The notes under the pieces are model-generated. The model searched no databases and had not been told where the DNA came from. It saw only the letters and a program-made list of their open reading frames with translations. From assembly GCF_042675705.1 (NCBI RefSeq), contig NZ_JBHTJJ010000003.1: DNA of 64,000 nt. One strand, 5' to 3'. A program made the position numbers and the translations under genes. Each line of letters opens with the position of its first letter. The first letter of the stretch is position 1. This stretch comes from Ruegeria arenilitoris (lineage in GTDB: Bacteria > Pseudomonadota > Alphaproteobacteria > Rhodobacterales > Rhodobacteraceae). This document shows, in pieces, positions 25,595 through 34,750 of the stretch.

Positions 25595-26638
25595 ATGAGC
25601 GGCGTACAGATGATCACGGTCGAGCCGGGCGACGGCGACCAACGGTTGGACCGCTGGTTGCGGCGCCTGTTCCCGCATGTGAGCCAAGGCCGGATCGAAA
25701 AGATGTGCCGCAAGGGCGAACTGCGCGTGGACGGCGGGCGGGTCAAGGGCTCGACGCGGTTGCAGGCGGGGCAGGTGGTGCGCGTGCCGCCCCTGCCGGA
25801 CCCGGATCACAAACCGGCCCCGGCCCGCCCCCGCGTGACCGATGCCGATGCGAAAATGATCCAGTCCTGCGTGATCTATCGCGACGACCATGTCCTGGCA
25901 CTGAACAAGCCCCACGGCCTGCCCGTTCAGGGCGGCAGCGGTCAGGCCCGGCATGTGGATGGCCTCGCCGAGGCACTGCGCTTTGGCTATGACGAGAGCC
26001 CGCGGCTGGTGCACCGGCTCGACAAGGACACCTCGGGCGTGCTGCTGATGGCGCGTACGCGCGAAGCGGCCAAGGGCCTGACCGCGGCCTTCCGGCATCG
26101 CAACACGCGCAAGATCTACTGGGCGCTGGTGGCTGGCGTGCCGACCCCGTATCTGGGCGAGATCAAGACCGGGCTGGTCAAGGCCCCCGGTCATGGCAAG
26201 CAGGGGGAGGGCGAAAAGATGATCGCCGTCCACCTGAACGAGATCGACAGTACACCGGGTGCCAAACGAGCCCATACACTTTATGCCACGCTGTATCGGG
26301 TGGCGGGGCGTGCATCTTGGGTCGCGATGGAGCCCGTCACCGGCCGCACGCACCAGCTGCGCGCGCACATGGCGGCCATCGGGCACCCGATTATCGGCGA
26401 TGGGAAATATGGCGGCTCGGGTCAGGAAAACCTAGGCGATGGCTGGGGCGCGCAATTGGGCGGGGTCATCAGCAAAAAGCTGCACCTGCACGCCCGAACC
26501 GCGTCGTTCAAGCATCCGATGACCGGCAAGCAGATCACGATCAACGCTCCGCTGCCACCGCACATGAAGGACAGCTGGGACACCTTGGGCTGGACCGAGG
26601 ATCTGGCCGCCGAGGACCCGTTCGAGGAGTTGCAATGA
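25595..26638 (+). CDS. rluC: RluA-family 23S rRNA pseudouridine synthase (RluC-like)
   Basis: 347 residues: N-terminal S4 RNA-binding domain (GDQRLDRWLRRLFPHVSQGRIEKMCRKGELRVDG region) and a pseudouridine synthase domain with catalytic Asp in PRLVHRLDKDTSGVLLMA, plus EPVTGRTHQLRAHMAAIGHPIIGD. It isomerises uridines in 23S rRNA. RluC is preferred to RluD because of its N-terminal region, but the exact sites cannot be read from sequence. Its stop overlaps the HAD gene start (ATGA). Confidence 0.88.
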   Translation: MSGVQMITVEPGDGDQRLDRWLRRLFPHVSQGRIEKMCRKGELRVDGGRVKGSTRLQAGQVVRVPPLPDPDHKPAPARPRVTDADAKMIQSCVIYRDDHVLALNKPHGLPVQGGSGQARHVDGLAEALRFGYDESPRLVHRLDKDTSGVLLMARTREAAKGLTAAFRHRNTRKIYWALVAGVPTPYLGEIKTGLVKAPGHGKQGEGEKMIAVHLNEIDSTPGAKRAHTLYATLYRVAGRASWVAMEPVTGRTHQLRAHMAAIGHPIIGDGKYGGSGQENLGDGWGAQLGGVISKKLHLHARTASFKHPMTGKQITINAPLPPHMKDSWDTLGWTEDLAAEDPFEELQ

Positions 26639-27306
26639 CCGCGCTTCTGCGCCTGGTTCTGTTCGATGTCGACGGCACGCTGGTGGACAGCCAGGCCAGC
26701 ATCGTGTCGGCCATGACCGCCAGTTTCCAGGCTCTGTCCCTTCCGGTGCCGGATCGCGCGGCGATCCTGTCGATCGTGGGGCTGTCCTTGCCAATTGCAA
26801 TCGCACGCCTCGCGCCGGATCAGTCACAGGCAACTCAAAGCCGGTTGGTCGAGGGTTACAAAGAGGCGTATCACGCTCATCGGCTTGAGATGGGGGCGGC
26901 AAGTTCACCGCTCTATCCCGGCGCGCGCGAGGTTATAGGATCGTTGCAGGCCGTGCCCGAGATCCTTCTGGGCGTGGCGACAGGTAAATCGCAGCGGGGG
27001 TTGGATGCTTTGCTCGAGGCGCACGGGTTGGATTCTGTCTTCGTTACCCGTCAGGTGGCGGACCATCATCCATCCAAGCCGCATCCCTCGATGATCGAAA
27101 CGGCGCTTTTTGAAACAGGGGTTTCGGCCGGTGATGCCGTGATGATCGGCGACACCAGCTTTGACATGGAAATGGCGCGGGCCGCCGGGGTTGCGGGGAT
27201 CGGTGTGGGCTGGGGCTATCATGATCGGTCGCAGCTGAGTGCGGCGTCAGCGGTGATCGACCGGTTCGAGCAGCTGCCCGGCGTCCTGACCGCAGTATGG
27301 GGATAA
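26635..27306 (+). CDS. HAD-superfamily phosphatase (phosphoglycolate phosphatase-like)
   Basis: 223 residues. Motif I LFDVDGTLVDS (nucleophile Asp and acid Asp), motif II in GVATGKS, motif III Lys in HHPSKPHPSM and motif IV GDTSFDMEMARAAG. This is HAD subfamily IA, which includes Gph. Specificity is not readable; companionship with RluC is common in this order of bacteria. It overlaps rluC by four bases and ends four bases before the ATP12 gene, so the three are one operon. Confidence 0.88.
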   Translation: MTALLRLVLFDVDGTLVDSQASIVSAMTASFQALSLPVPDRAAILSIVGLSLPIAIARLAPDQSQATQSRLVEGYKEAYHAHRLEMGAASSPLYPGAREVIGSLQAVPEILLGVATGKSQRGLDALLEAHGLDSVFVTRQVADHHPSKPHPSMIETALFETGVSAGDAVMIGDTSFDMEMARAAGVAGIGVGWGYHDRSQLSAASAVIDRFEQLPGVLTAVWG

Positions 27307-27310
27307 CGAC

Positions 27311-28018
27311 ATGAGTGAGTGGAAACCGAAACGCTTTTGGACAGGCAGTGCCGTGGTCGCGACCGATGGTGGCTATACTATCGAATTGGACGGCCGCCGC
27401 GTGCGGACACCGGCCAAGGCTGCTCTGATCCTGCCCACCCGGGCCATGGCCGAGGCGGTGGCCCGCGAATGGGACGCGCAGGAAAAGGAAATCGATCCGG
27501 CGACGATGCCCTTCACCCGTTCGGCCAACGCGGCAATCGACAAGGTGCAGCATCAGCACGCGGAAGTTGCCGACATGTTGTCGGACTATGGCGATTCGGA
27601 CCTGCTGTGCTATCGCGCAACGCACCCCGAAGCCCTGATCGAACGTCAGCGCCACGAATGGGATCCCGCGCTGGACTGGGCCGCGGAAACGCTGGGCGCC
27701 AGACTGATCCCAGTTGAAGGCGTACGGCATCAGCCTCAAGCCCCCGAGGTACTGGACAGGCTGCGTCGGCAGGTTCACGACTTGGACGCGTTCCGTCTGG
27801 CGGCGTTTCACGACCTTGTGAGCCTGTCGGGTTCGTTGATTCTGGGTTTTGCCGCTGCCCAAAACTGGCGCAAACCGGACGAGATATGGCGCATTTCTCG
27901 GCTGGATGAATCCTGGCAGGCCGAGCAATGGGGGGACGACGACGAGGCGGTCCAAGCCGCCGAACTCAAGAAGATTGCCTTTTTGCATGCGAAAACCTTC
28001 TACGATCTATCGGTTTGA
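27311..28018 (+). CDS. ATP12-family F1-ATPase assembly chaperone
   Basis: 235 residues of the ATP12 family, known from mitochondria and alphaproteobacteria, where it helps assemble the F1 alpha subunit. Family traits: KRFWTGSAVVATDGGYTIELDGRRVRTPAKAALILPT near the start, ALAEAVAREWDAQ-type helix, TRSANAAIDKVQ, SDLLCYRATHPEALIERQ and WDPALDW. Cytoplasmic. Third gene of the rluC-HAD-ATP12 set. A 210-base gap to aapJ follows. Confidence 0.92.
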   Translation: MSEWKPKRFWTGSAVVATDGGYTIELDGRRVRTPAKAALILPTRAMAEAVAREWDAQEKEIDPATMPFTRSANAAIDKVQHQHAEVADMLSDYGDSDLLCYRATHPEALIERQRHEWDPALDWAAETLGARLIPVEGVRHQPQAPEVLDRLRRQVHDLDAFRLAAFHDLVSLSGSLILGFAAAQNWRKPDEIWRISRLDESWQAEQWGDDDEAVQAAELKKIAFLHAKTFYDLSV

Positions 28019-28111
28019 GCCTTTCTGGTCCTGATTTGAGAGGCTTGGGCGGCTGCCTTGCCGGGAACATATCGTTTTCACTGATCCGACCCTTGACGTT
28101 TGTTTATGAAT

Positions 28112-28129
28112 GCGCCCAAACTCGGGCGC
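28112..28129. promoter_or_regulatory. Inverted repeat in the aapJ leader region
   Basis: GCGCCC-aaactc-GGGCGC lies 100 bases before aapJ, downstream of a TTGACG (28093-28098). It could be an operator or leader hairpin; no clear -10 element is found. The 28019-28228 gap holds nothing else recognised. Confidence 0.3.
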
Positions 28130-28228
28130 ACTAAAGGGGAGACACCTTTGGGGTAACCTATCCGGCTACCTTTGTGTGTCGGACAAGATCCGTCCCGGGA
28201 TGGGGCGGGAAATCAGGAAGAGGTAAAA

Positions 28229-29245
28229 ATGAAAAAATCCGTAATCTTGGGCGCGGCGACGATTGCCGGTCTTGCTGCCGGCGCGGCCGCGGCAGGAACC
28301 ATGGACGACGTCAAAGCGCGCGGCAAGCTGAACTGCGGTGTAACCACCGGTCTGGTTGGCTTTGCTGCACCTGACGCGAATGGCGAATGGCAGGGCTTTG
28401 ACGTTGCTGTATGCCGCGCAGTAGCCGCCGCCGTTCTGGGTGACGCGAACGCTGTTGAATTCGTTCCCACCACCGGCAAAACCCGCTTCACCGCTCTGGC
28501 TTCGGGCGAAGTTGACATGCTGGCCCGTAACACCACCTGGACCTTCAGCCGCGACGTCGACCTGAAGTTCGAATTCGTGGGTGTGAACTACTACGACGGT
28601 CAGGGCTTCATGGTTCCCAAGGCACTGGGCGTCAGCTCGGCCAAGGAACTGGATGGCGCAACCGTCTGCATCCAGACCGGCACCACTACCGAGCTGAACC
28701 TGGCGGACTTCTTCCGCTCGAACAACATCAGCTACGAGCCGGTTCCGATCGAAACCAACGCCGAAGCGCAGCAGCAGTACCTGGCAGGTGCCTGTGACGT
28801 TTACACCACCGACGCCTCGGGCCTGGCCGCAACCCGCGCCACGTTCGAAAACCCCGGTGATCACGTTCTGCTGCCCGAAATCATCTCGAAAGAGCCGCTG
28901 GGCCCGCTGGTCCGTCACGGCGACAACGAGTGGGGCGACATCGTTCGCTGGACCCTGAACGCGCTGATCTCGGCTGAAGAGCTGGGCATCACCTCGGCCA
29001 ACATCGACGAGATGGCTGCAGGTACCGAGAACCCAGAAATCAACCGTCTGCTGGGTAGCGAAGGCACCCTGGGTGAGATGCTGGGTCTGGACGCACAGTG
29101 GGCCATGCGCGCCGTCAAGGCGGGTGGTAACTACGGTGAAGTGTTTGCCAAGAACATCGGTGAGGAAACCCCGATCGGTCTGGCACGCGGTCTGAACGCA
29201 CAGTGGACCGATGGTGGCCTGCTGTACTCGCCGCCGTTCCGCTAA
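28229..29245 (+). CDS. aapJ: General L-amino-acid ABC transporter, periplasmic binding protein
   Basis: 338 residues. Signal peptide MKKSVILGAATIAGLAAGAAAAG, then the family-3 amino-acid binding fold: GKLNCGVTTGLVGFAAPDANGEWQGFDVAVCRAVAAAVLGD and VEFVPTTGKTRFTALASGEVDMLARNTTWTFSRD. Codon use is strongly biased, as expected for an abundant periplasmic protein. AGAGGTAAAA precedes the ATG at 28229. It takes up a broad range of L-amino acids with AapQMP. A hairpin between it and aapQ probably keeps its mRNA in excess. Confidence 0.95.
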   Translation: MKKSVILGAATIAGLAAGAAAAGTMDDVKARGKLNCGVTTGLVGFAAPDANGEWQGFDVAVCRAVAAAVLGDANAVEFVPTTGKTRFTALASGEVDMLARNTTWTFSRDVDLKFEFVGVNYYDGQGFMVPKALGVSSAKELDGATVCIQTGTTTELNLADFFRSNNISYEPVPIETNAEAQQQYLAGACDVYTTDASGLAATRATFENPGDHVLLPEIISKEPLGPLVRHGDNEWGDIVRWTLNALISAEELGITSANIDEMAAGTENPEINRLLGSEGTLGEMLGLDAQWAMRAVKAGGNYGEVFAKNIGEETPIGLARGLNAQWTDGGLLYSPPFR

Positions 29246-29258
29246 AATCCACGGAAAA

Positions 29259-29286
29259 GGGCGCAGGGCAACCTGCGCCCTTTTTT
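29259..29286 (+). terminator. Intercistronic terminator between aapJ and aapQ
   Basis: Perfect 9-bp stem gggcgcagg/cctgcgccc, loop gcaa, six T. It lies 86 bases before aapQ and presumably lets only a fraction of transcripts reach the permease genes. Confidence 0.85.
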
Positions 29287-29371
29287 GCAAAACAGAATGC
29301 TACGGGCTGCTCGGGAGCGGGGAAAACCCTGCCGGGAAGGAAGCGTCCGAAAAGCACGGGGATCCCAAAAT

Positions 29372-30604
29372 ATGTCGACTATGACTGACCCACCGAAGGC
29401 TGACTTTCGGTTGTCGATGCTCATAAACGATACACGCTATCGCTCTCTTACATTTCAGGTGATCGCGGCAATCGTTATTGCGCTCAGCATCTGGTATCTT
29501 GGTAACAACCTGATCCAGAACCTTAGGGCCGCAGGGCTCAACATTTCTTATTCTTTCCTGGGCGATCCGTCCGGGTATGACATCAACCAGCGATTGATCG
29601 AATATGACAGCCAGTCCTCGCATGGGCGTGCGGCTGTCGTCGGTATTCTCAACACGCTTTTGGTTGCAGTCCTGGCTTGTATCACTGCCACGGTGTTTGG
29701 CGTGATCGCCGGCGTTTTGCGCCTGTCAAACAACTGGCTTGTATCCAAGCTGATGGCGGTCTACGTGGAAATCTTCCGGAATATTCCGGTTCTGATCTGG
29801 ATCATCATCATCTTCACGATCATGACCGCCGTGCTGCCGGGACCGAGGGAGTTCCGCGGCGATAACCCAACATCCAGCATGCTGTTTGATCTGTTCGCCT
29901 TTACCAACCGCGGCGTCTATGTGCCGCGCCCCGAGTTTGCGAATGGGCTGTTCGGTTCGACCTTTCTGAATTGGCTGCTGGTCATCGCGGTTTTGGTCGC
30001 TTCCTGGTTCGCGTCTCGTGAAATTGAGAAACGCGCCACGCTCAAACAGGAACAGACGGGCGAGCGTCCAAAGACCGGCCTTGTGAAGCTTGCAGTTTGG
30101 CTCGTGCCTTTTGCGCTGCTGATGATTTTGATGGGCCTGACCTGGGATGTCCCCGCTCTGAAAGGTTTTAACTTCAGCGGTGGTATCAAGGTCGGCGGTC
30201 CGCTGATCGCATTGTGGTTCGCTTTGTCGATCTATACCGGCGCCTTCATCGCAGAAAACGTACGTGCGGGTATTCAAGCGATTTCAAAAGGTCAGACCGA
30301 GGCTGCGGCCGCGTTGGGCCTGCGTCCCGGTCGGATCATGAATCTTGTGATCCTGCCTCAGGCGCTGCGGGTCATCATCCCGCCGTTGATCTCGCAATAC
30401 CTGAACATCACCAAGAACTCGTCTCTGGCGATTGCAGTCGGCTATGCGGATATCACCGCAACACTGGGTGGCATCACGCTGAACCAAACCGGTCGCGCGA
30501 TCGAGTGCGTCTTGCTGCTGATGCTGTTCTATCTGACAGCCTCGCTGCTGATTTCGATGGCGATGAACATCTACAACGCATCCGTCAAGTTGAAGGAGCG
30601 CTGA
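29372..30604 (+). CDS. aapQ: General L-amino-acid ABC transporter, permease AapQ
   Basis: 410 residues, about eight membrane segments. The binding-protein-dependent transport domain is at the C-terminus with the EAA loop (EAAAALGLRPGRIMNLVILPQALRVIIPPLISQYLNITKNSSLAIAVGYADI); N-terminal segments include FQVIAAIVIALSIWYLGNNLI and IGILNTLLVAVLACITATVFGVIAG-type helices. Inner membrane; pairs with AapM. The ATG at 29372 follows a weak GGGGATCCC; a second at 29381 is possible. Three bases before aapM. Confidence 0.93.
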   Translation: MSTMTDPPKADFRLSMLINDTRYRSLTFQVIAAIVIALSIWYLGNNLIQNLRAAGLNISYSFLGDPSGYDINQRLIEYDSQSSHGRAAVVGILNTLLVAVLACITATVFGVIAGVLRLSNNWLVSKLMAVYVEIFRNIPVLIWIIIIFTIMTAVLPGPREFRGDNPTSSMLFDLFAFTNRGVYVPRPEFANGLFGSTFLNWLLVIAVLVASWFASREIEKRATLKQEQTGERPKTGLVKLAVWLVPFALLMILMGLTWDVPALKGFNFSGGIKVGGPLIALWFALSIYTGAFIAENVRAGIQAISKGQTEAAAALGLRPGRIMNLVILPQALRVIIPPLISQYLNITKNSSLAIAVGYADITATLGGITLNQTGRAIECVLLLMLFYLTASLLISMAMNIYNASVKLKER

Positions 30605-30607
30605 GCC

Positions 30608-31906
30608 ATGGCTGATCAAACAACAAATCCGATCGCATTTGTGGCCGACGGAACCATTCCTCCGTCGCCTCCGCCGGCAAACCAGACGGGTATCGTCAAA
30701 TGGCTGCGTGAGAACCTTTTCTCGGGTGTCACAAACACGATCCTTACCCTTCTGTCGATTCTGCTGATCTATGTGCTTCTCAAGAACACCTTGCCGTGGA
30801 TTTTGAACGGAGTTTGGAATGCGGACTCGCTGGCGCAATGCCGCGAGATTCTGGACGGCAAGACCGGGGCCTGTTTCGCAGTTCTCACCGAACGCTGGCA
30901 TCAACTGATCTACGGGTTCAAATATCCGGTAGAAGCGTATTGGCGCCCGAACTTGGCGTTTGTGCTGATGCTGGTGGCTGTGGCACCTGTTCTGTTCTTC
31001 GACCTGCCTCGAAAGTTGCTGCTGTTCACGGCGCTCTACCCGTTCATCGCTTTCTGGCTGATTTGGGGTGGAACCATCATGGTGCCCATCGTGGCCCTGC
31101 TGGGCTGTGTCGCGGCAGGCGTGGTATTCCAGAAATTTGGCCGCAACAGCTTTGCAGCCGGGTTCTTTGGGGCCATTGTCGTGGCGCTGGTCGTGTGGAA
31201 TGTCGGCGGGGCACTAATTCCCGAAGGCGCCAACGAAGGTGCGCTGCTGACTGCGGTGCCCAGCCGTGACCTGGGTGGTTTTATGCTGAACCTGATGCTG
31301 GGCGTGACCTGTGTTTCACTGTCCTTGCCTCTGGGTATTGCACTGGCTCTGGGTCGTCAGTCCGATATGCCGCTGATCAAGTGGGTTTGCGTCATCTTCA
31401 TCGAATTCATCCGTGGCGTGCCTTTGATCACGCTGCTGTTCGTGGCTTCGGTGATGCTGGCCTATTTCTTCCCGCCTGACAGCACGGTCGACCTGTTTCT
31501 GCGCGTTGTGATCATGATCACCATGTTCTCTGCCGCCTATATCGCCGAGGTGATCCGCGGCGGTCTGGCTGCGCTTCCGCGCGGTCAGTATGAGGCAGCA
31601 GACAGTTTGGGTCTGGACTACCCGCAGGCGATGCGTCTGATCATCCTGCCACAGGCCTTGAAGATCTCAATCCCTGGTATCGTAAACGTGGCCGTTGGCC
31701 TGTTCAAAGATACCACGCTGGTTTCGGTCATCTCGATGTTCGATCTGGTGGGCATGATCCGGGGTCCCATCCTGGCGTCGACCGAATGGAACGGCGTCTA
31801 TTGGGAGCTTCTGGGCTTTGCCGCGCTTCTGTTCTTCGTCGTCTGTTACGGCATCTCTCAATATTCCCAGTGGCTCGAGCGTCGCCTTGCCACGGATCAT
31901 CACTAA
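30608..31906 (+). CDS. aapM: General L-amino-acid ABC transporter, permease AapM
   Basis: 432 residues with eight or more membrane segments. C-terminal transport domain with VCVIFIEFIRGVPLITLLFVASVMLAYFFPP and the EAA loop (EAADSLGLDYPQAMRLIILPQALKISIPGIVNVAVGLFKDTTLVSVI). AAGGAGC at 30594-30600 is the ribosome site. Works with AapQ; lies 12 bases before aapP. Confidence 0.94.
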   Translation: MADQTTNPIAFVADGTIPPSPPPANQTGIVKWLRENLFSGVTNTILTLLSILLIYVLLKNTLPWILNGVWNADSLAQCREILDGKTGACFAVLTERWHQLIYGFKYPVEAYWRPNLAFVLMLVAVAPVLFFDLPRKLLLFTALYPFIAFWLIWGGTIMVPIVALLGCVAAGVVFQKFGRNSFAAGFFGAIVVALVVWNVGGALIPEGANEGALLTAVPSRDLGGFMLNLMLGVTCVSLSLPLGIALALGRQSDMPLIKWVCVIFIEFIRGVPLITLLFVASVMLAYFFPPDSTVDLFLRVVIMITMFSAAYIAEVIRGGLAALPRGQYEAADSLGLDYPQAMRLIILPQALKISIPGIVNVAVGLFKDTTLVSVISMFDLVGMIRGPILASTEWNGVYWELLGFAALLFFVVCYGISQYSQWLERRLATDHH

Positions 31907-31918
31907 GGAGTTCAACAC

Positions 31919-32710
31919 ATGTCTGAACTTGCAATCGACCGCGAAATTGACCGCTCTAAAATGCAGGTGAGCGACGAGGTCGCCATCGAAATCACCAACA
32001 TGAACAAGTGGTACGGGTCCTTCCACGTGCTGCGCGACATCAATCTGACCGTCAATCAGGGCGAGCGGATCGTGATCGCGGGGCCGTCGGGCTCGGGCAA
32101 ATCCACTCTGATCCGCTGCCTGAACGCGCTGGAAGAACACCAGCAGGGCAAAATCGTGGTGGACGGAACCGAGTTGTCGAACGATCTGAAGAACATCGAC
32201 AAGATCCGGTCCGAGGTTGGCATGGTGTTCCAGCACTTCAACCTGTTTCCGCATCTGACGATTCTGGAAAACTGCACGCTGGCCCCGATCTGGGTGCGTA
32301 AAACGCCCAAGAAAGAGGCCGAAGAGCGCGCGATGCATTTCCTTGAGAAGGTCAAGATCCCCGAACAGGCCGACAAGTATCCCGGTCAGCTGTCGGGTGG
32401 TCAGCAGCAGCGTGTGGCGATTGCACGAAGCCTGTGCATGATGCCGCGGATCATGCTGTTTGACGAACCGACCTCCGCTCTGGACCCCGAGATGATCAAA
32501 GAGGTGCTCGACACGATGATCGAGCTGGCCGAGGAAGGCATGACCATGCTCTGCGTAACGCACGAGATGGGCTTTGCCCGCCAGGTGGCGAACCGGGTGA
32601 TCTTCATGGATGCCGGTCAGATTGTGGAACAGAACGAACCGGAAGAGTTCTTCAACAACCCGCAAAGCGAACGGACCAAGCTGTTCCTCAGCCAGATTCT
32701 GGGTCACTGA
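31919..32710 (+). CDS. aapP: General L-amino-acid ABC transporter, ATP-binding protein
   Basis: 263 residues. Walker A GPSGSGKST, Q loop VFQHFNLFPHLTILEN, signature LSGGQQQRVAIARSL, Walker B IMLFDEPTSALDPEM and switch His in VTHEMGFARQVA. It powers import through AapQM in the cytoplasm. An N-terminal extension of about 20 residues (SELAIDREIDRSKMQVSDE) precedes the domain. AAGGAG at 31906-31911 precedes the start. Confidence 0.95.
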   Translation: MSELAIDREIDRSKMQVSDEVAIEITNMNKWYGSFHVLRDINLTVNQGERIVIAGPSGSGKSTLIRCLNALEEHQQGKIVVDGTELSNDLKNIDKIRSEVGMVFQHFNLFPHLTILENCTLAPIWVRKTPKKEAEERAMHFLEKVKIPEQADKYPGQLSGGQQQRVAIARSLCMMPRIMLFDEPTSALDPEMIKEVLDTMIELAEEGMTMLCVTHEMGFARQVANRVIFMDAGQIVEQNEPEEFFNNPQSERTKLFLSQILGH

Positions 32711-32735
32711 CTCGGGTTGAATACGACGTTGGAAA

Positions 32736-32760
32736 GGGCGGGGTGATCCCGCCCTTTTTT
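32736..32760 (+). terminator. Terminator after aapP
   Basis: Perfect 7-bp stem gggcggg/cccgccc with loop gtgat and six T, ending at the stop codon of the convergent phosphatase gene. Confidence 0.88.
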
Positions 32761-33257
32761 CATTCCAGCAACGCGCGCGGCGTGACGAATTCGATCACCT
32801 GGCCGTCGTGCCAACCGATTCTGGACCAGTCCGCCATATCAAATTGAAGAACCGTGGTCGCACAGGTCGGATAATCGAGGAACCGCGGGTGCTCCGGTGC
32901 AGACTGAGCAATACGTTCCGCAAACTCCGCGATCCCCGGATTGTGGCCCAGCAGCAGGACCGTTTGGCCCGTCGCGCTGGACAGCGCCTGCCGGATCTGG
33001 TCGGGCGAGGCATGATAGAGTTCGGGGAGGAACCGGATGTTGCGCGCGCTCAGCCCCATCCGAAGCCAGGTCTCGCGCGTGCGCTCGGATGAAGAACTGA
33101 GGACCTCGTCGGGCCTATAACCCTTGCGTCGCAGCCAATCGCCGATGGCGGAGGCCGAAGCTCGCCCGCGCTTGTTCAGTGGTCGGTCATGATCGGGCAG
33201 GCCGGGATGGTCCCAACTGGATTTTGCGTGGCGGGTCAGGATAAGCGTGCGGGTCAT
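32760..33257 (-). CDS. SixA-type histidine phosphatase
   Basis: 165 residues of the histidine phosphatase superfamily. The RHG variant TRHAKSSW (His10) at the N-terminus, SSERTRETW, and the second catalytic His in LLLGHNPGI. SixA-like enzymes remove phosphate from phosphohistidine proteins. The start at 33257 overlaps the stop of the upstream gene (ATGA); a longer frame up to 33347 is rejected. Last gene of its operon; its stop shares bases with the aapP terminator. Confidence 0.88.
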   Translation of the reverse strand: MTRTLILTRHAKSSWDHPGLPDHDRPLNKRGRASASAIGDWLRRKGYRPDEVLSSSSERTRETWLRMGLSARNIRFLPELYHASPDQIRQALSSATGQTVLLLGHNPGIAEFAERIAQSAPEHPRFLDYPTCATTVLQFDMADWSRIGWHDGQVIEFVTPRALLE

Positions 33258-33907
33258 TCCGGGTGAAAGGCTCTCATGTGATGGGCGGATTGCTCGGCCC
33301 GACGTCCGGCCCCCGCGCTGAGCGGACAGGCCAGCCGGGCTGCGCATCCCTGTGTCATGCAGGCCTGACCGGGCGGAGTTCTCAGGTAGCCGTGGCAGGC
33401 GTCGACGTCATAGAACGTTTTGGCGTTCAAGGCCCCGACCGGGCAGGCCGATGCACAGGGCGCAGGGCAATTGATACATGGCGACGGGTCGTCTGCGACG
33501 GGAATGTTGAACTCGTGATCAAAGTGCAGGGCTCCACGCAATGAAATCATCATTCCCACCGTGTCGTGCACCAGCGCGCCCACCGGGCTTTGAAACGTAC
33601 GTCCCGATTTCAACGCCCAATCTATGAATGGCGCATACGGGGGGCCGCCGAATGGATACCGCGCCTGGGCGCCCAGGTTTTCCGCAAGGGTGCCGACCAC
33701 TCGGAGCGACCAACGGTCGACCGGGTCTGGCTTGCCGTCCAACCACTCGGCCGAAGCGGTGAGGACCGGCCAAAAGCTGCTGCCTGCCCCGAGCAGAATG
33801 AGCGTGCCGCGATCCAACTGTTTGGCGCCACTCACCCGCGGGTGTTGCGCGCCCATAACGATCAGGCCCGCTGCCTCGGATGTGGCCACCACTTGATCAT
33901 AGGTCAC
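33254..33907 (-). CDS. Ferredoxin-like 4Fe-4S protein
   Basis: About 217 residues. The CINCPAPCASACPVGAL motif (CxxC...CxxxCP) binds one 4Fe-4S cluster and further Cys (VDACHGYLRT, CMTQGCAARLACPL) could form a second site. The N-terminal half has GLIVMGAQHP and GTLILLGAGSSFWPV, resembling the short epoxyqueuosine-reductase/ferredoxin-like proteins of Rhodobacteraceae. The GTG at 33907 is chosen because homologues begin near TYDQVV; an ATG at 33967 would overlap the sterol desaturase gene by 64 bases. Function unknown. Confidence 0.72.
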   Translation of the reverse strand: MTYDQVVATSEAAGLIVMGAQHPRVSGAKQLDRGTLILLGAGSSFWPVLTASAEWLDGKPDPVDRWSLRVVGTLAENLGAQARYPFGGPPYAPFIDWALKSGRTFQSPVGALVHDTVGMMISLRGALHFDHEFNIPVADDPSPCINCPAPCASACPVGALNAKTFYDVDACHGYLRTPPGQACMTQGCAARLACPLSAGAGRRAEQSAHHMRAFHPE

Positions 33908-34698
33908 CTGCGCCGAAACGGCAGAGCGAGGCTCCACCCCAGCTTCGTCGGTCGATCGTCCTGCCATTCCAGCCCCACGGTCATGTCGTCGTGGCCGGCC
34001 TCGGGCTGCGCCACATATGTCCCCATCAAACGATCCCAGATGGATAATGCAAAGCCATAATTGCTGTCATGTTCCCTGCGCAGCACCGAATGGTGGACCC
34101 GGTGCATGTCCGGTGTGACCAGTATTCGGCGCAGAGGGGCATCGACGACGGCGGGCAGACGGATGTTCGAATGGTTGAACAAAGCGGTGCTGTTCAGCAG
34201 GACTTCGAACAGGATGACCGCCAGCGCACTGGGCCCCAGCAGGTAGACGAGACCGATCTTCAGACCCATCGACAAGGCGATCTCGATCGGATGAAAGCGA
34301 ACGGCCGTGGTGACATCCATATCCCGGTCGGCATGGTGCACACGATGAAGACGCCACAGGATCGGCACCTTGTGGGTGATCAGATGTTGCGCCCAGATGG
34401 CGAAATCCAGCACCAGGACACAAAGGGTGACCTCGACCCATTCGGGCCAGTCGAGAGCGTTGAAGACTCCGACGCCCAACCGGCCGGCATCCAGGGCAGC
34501 CCCGACCGCAAGCAAAGGGAACCCGATCGCTATCGCCCGCAGTGTCAGCGTGTTCAGAAGGGTGATCGACAGGTTGGTCAGCCAGCGGCGCGATCGAGGC
34601 ACGCGCAGTGGGCGGCGCGGGGCAAGCCTTTCGGCCAACGCGAAGGCCAGAAACAGCGTCAGAAAGATGCCCAAGCGGATGATGAGTTCACGCTCCAT
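33904..34698 (-). CDS. Sterol desaturase / fatty-acid hydroxylase family protein
   Basis: About 264 residues, several membrane segments. Three histidine boxes of the di-iron hydroxylase superfamily are present: HLITH, LHRVHHADRD and MHRVHHSVLR, plus NHSNI. Such enzymes hydroxylate or desaturate lipid substrates; the real lipid is unknown. An upstream ATG (34716) would add six residues (MLKFEC). It overlaps the ferredoxin-like gene by a few bases, so the two may act together, with the 4Fe-4S protein as electron donor (inference). Confidence 0.82.
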   Translation of the reverse strand: MERELIIRLGIFLTLFLAFALAERLAPRRPLRVPRSRRWLTNLSITLLNTLTLRAIAIGFPLLAVGAALDAGRLGVGVFNALDWPEWVEVTLCVLVLDFAIWAQHLITHKVPILWRLHRVHHADRDMDVTTAVRFHPIEIALSMGLKIGLVYLLGPSALAVILFEVLLNSTALFNHSNIRLPAVVDAPLRRILVTPDMHRVHHSVLRREHDSNYGFALSIWDRLMGTYVAQPEAGHDDMTVGLEWQDDRPTKLGWSLALPFRRR

Positions 34699-34750
34699 GC
34701 ATTCAAATTTAAGCATGTGAATCTGAACTGCAAGGGCGGGCTTGCCCGCG

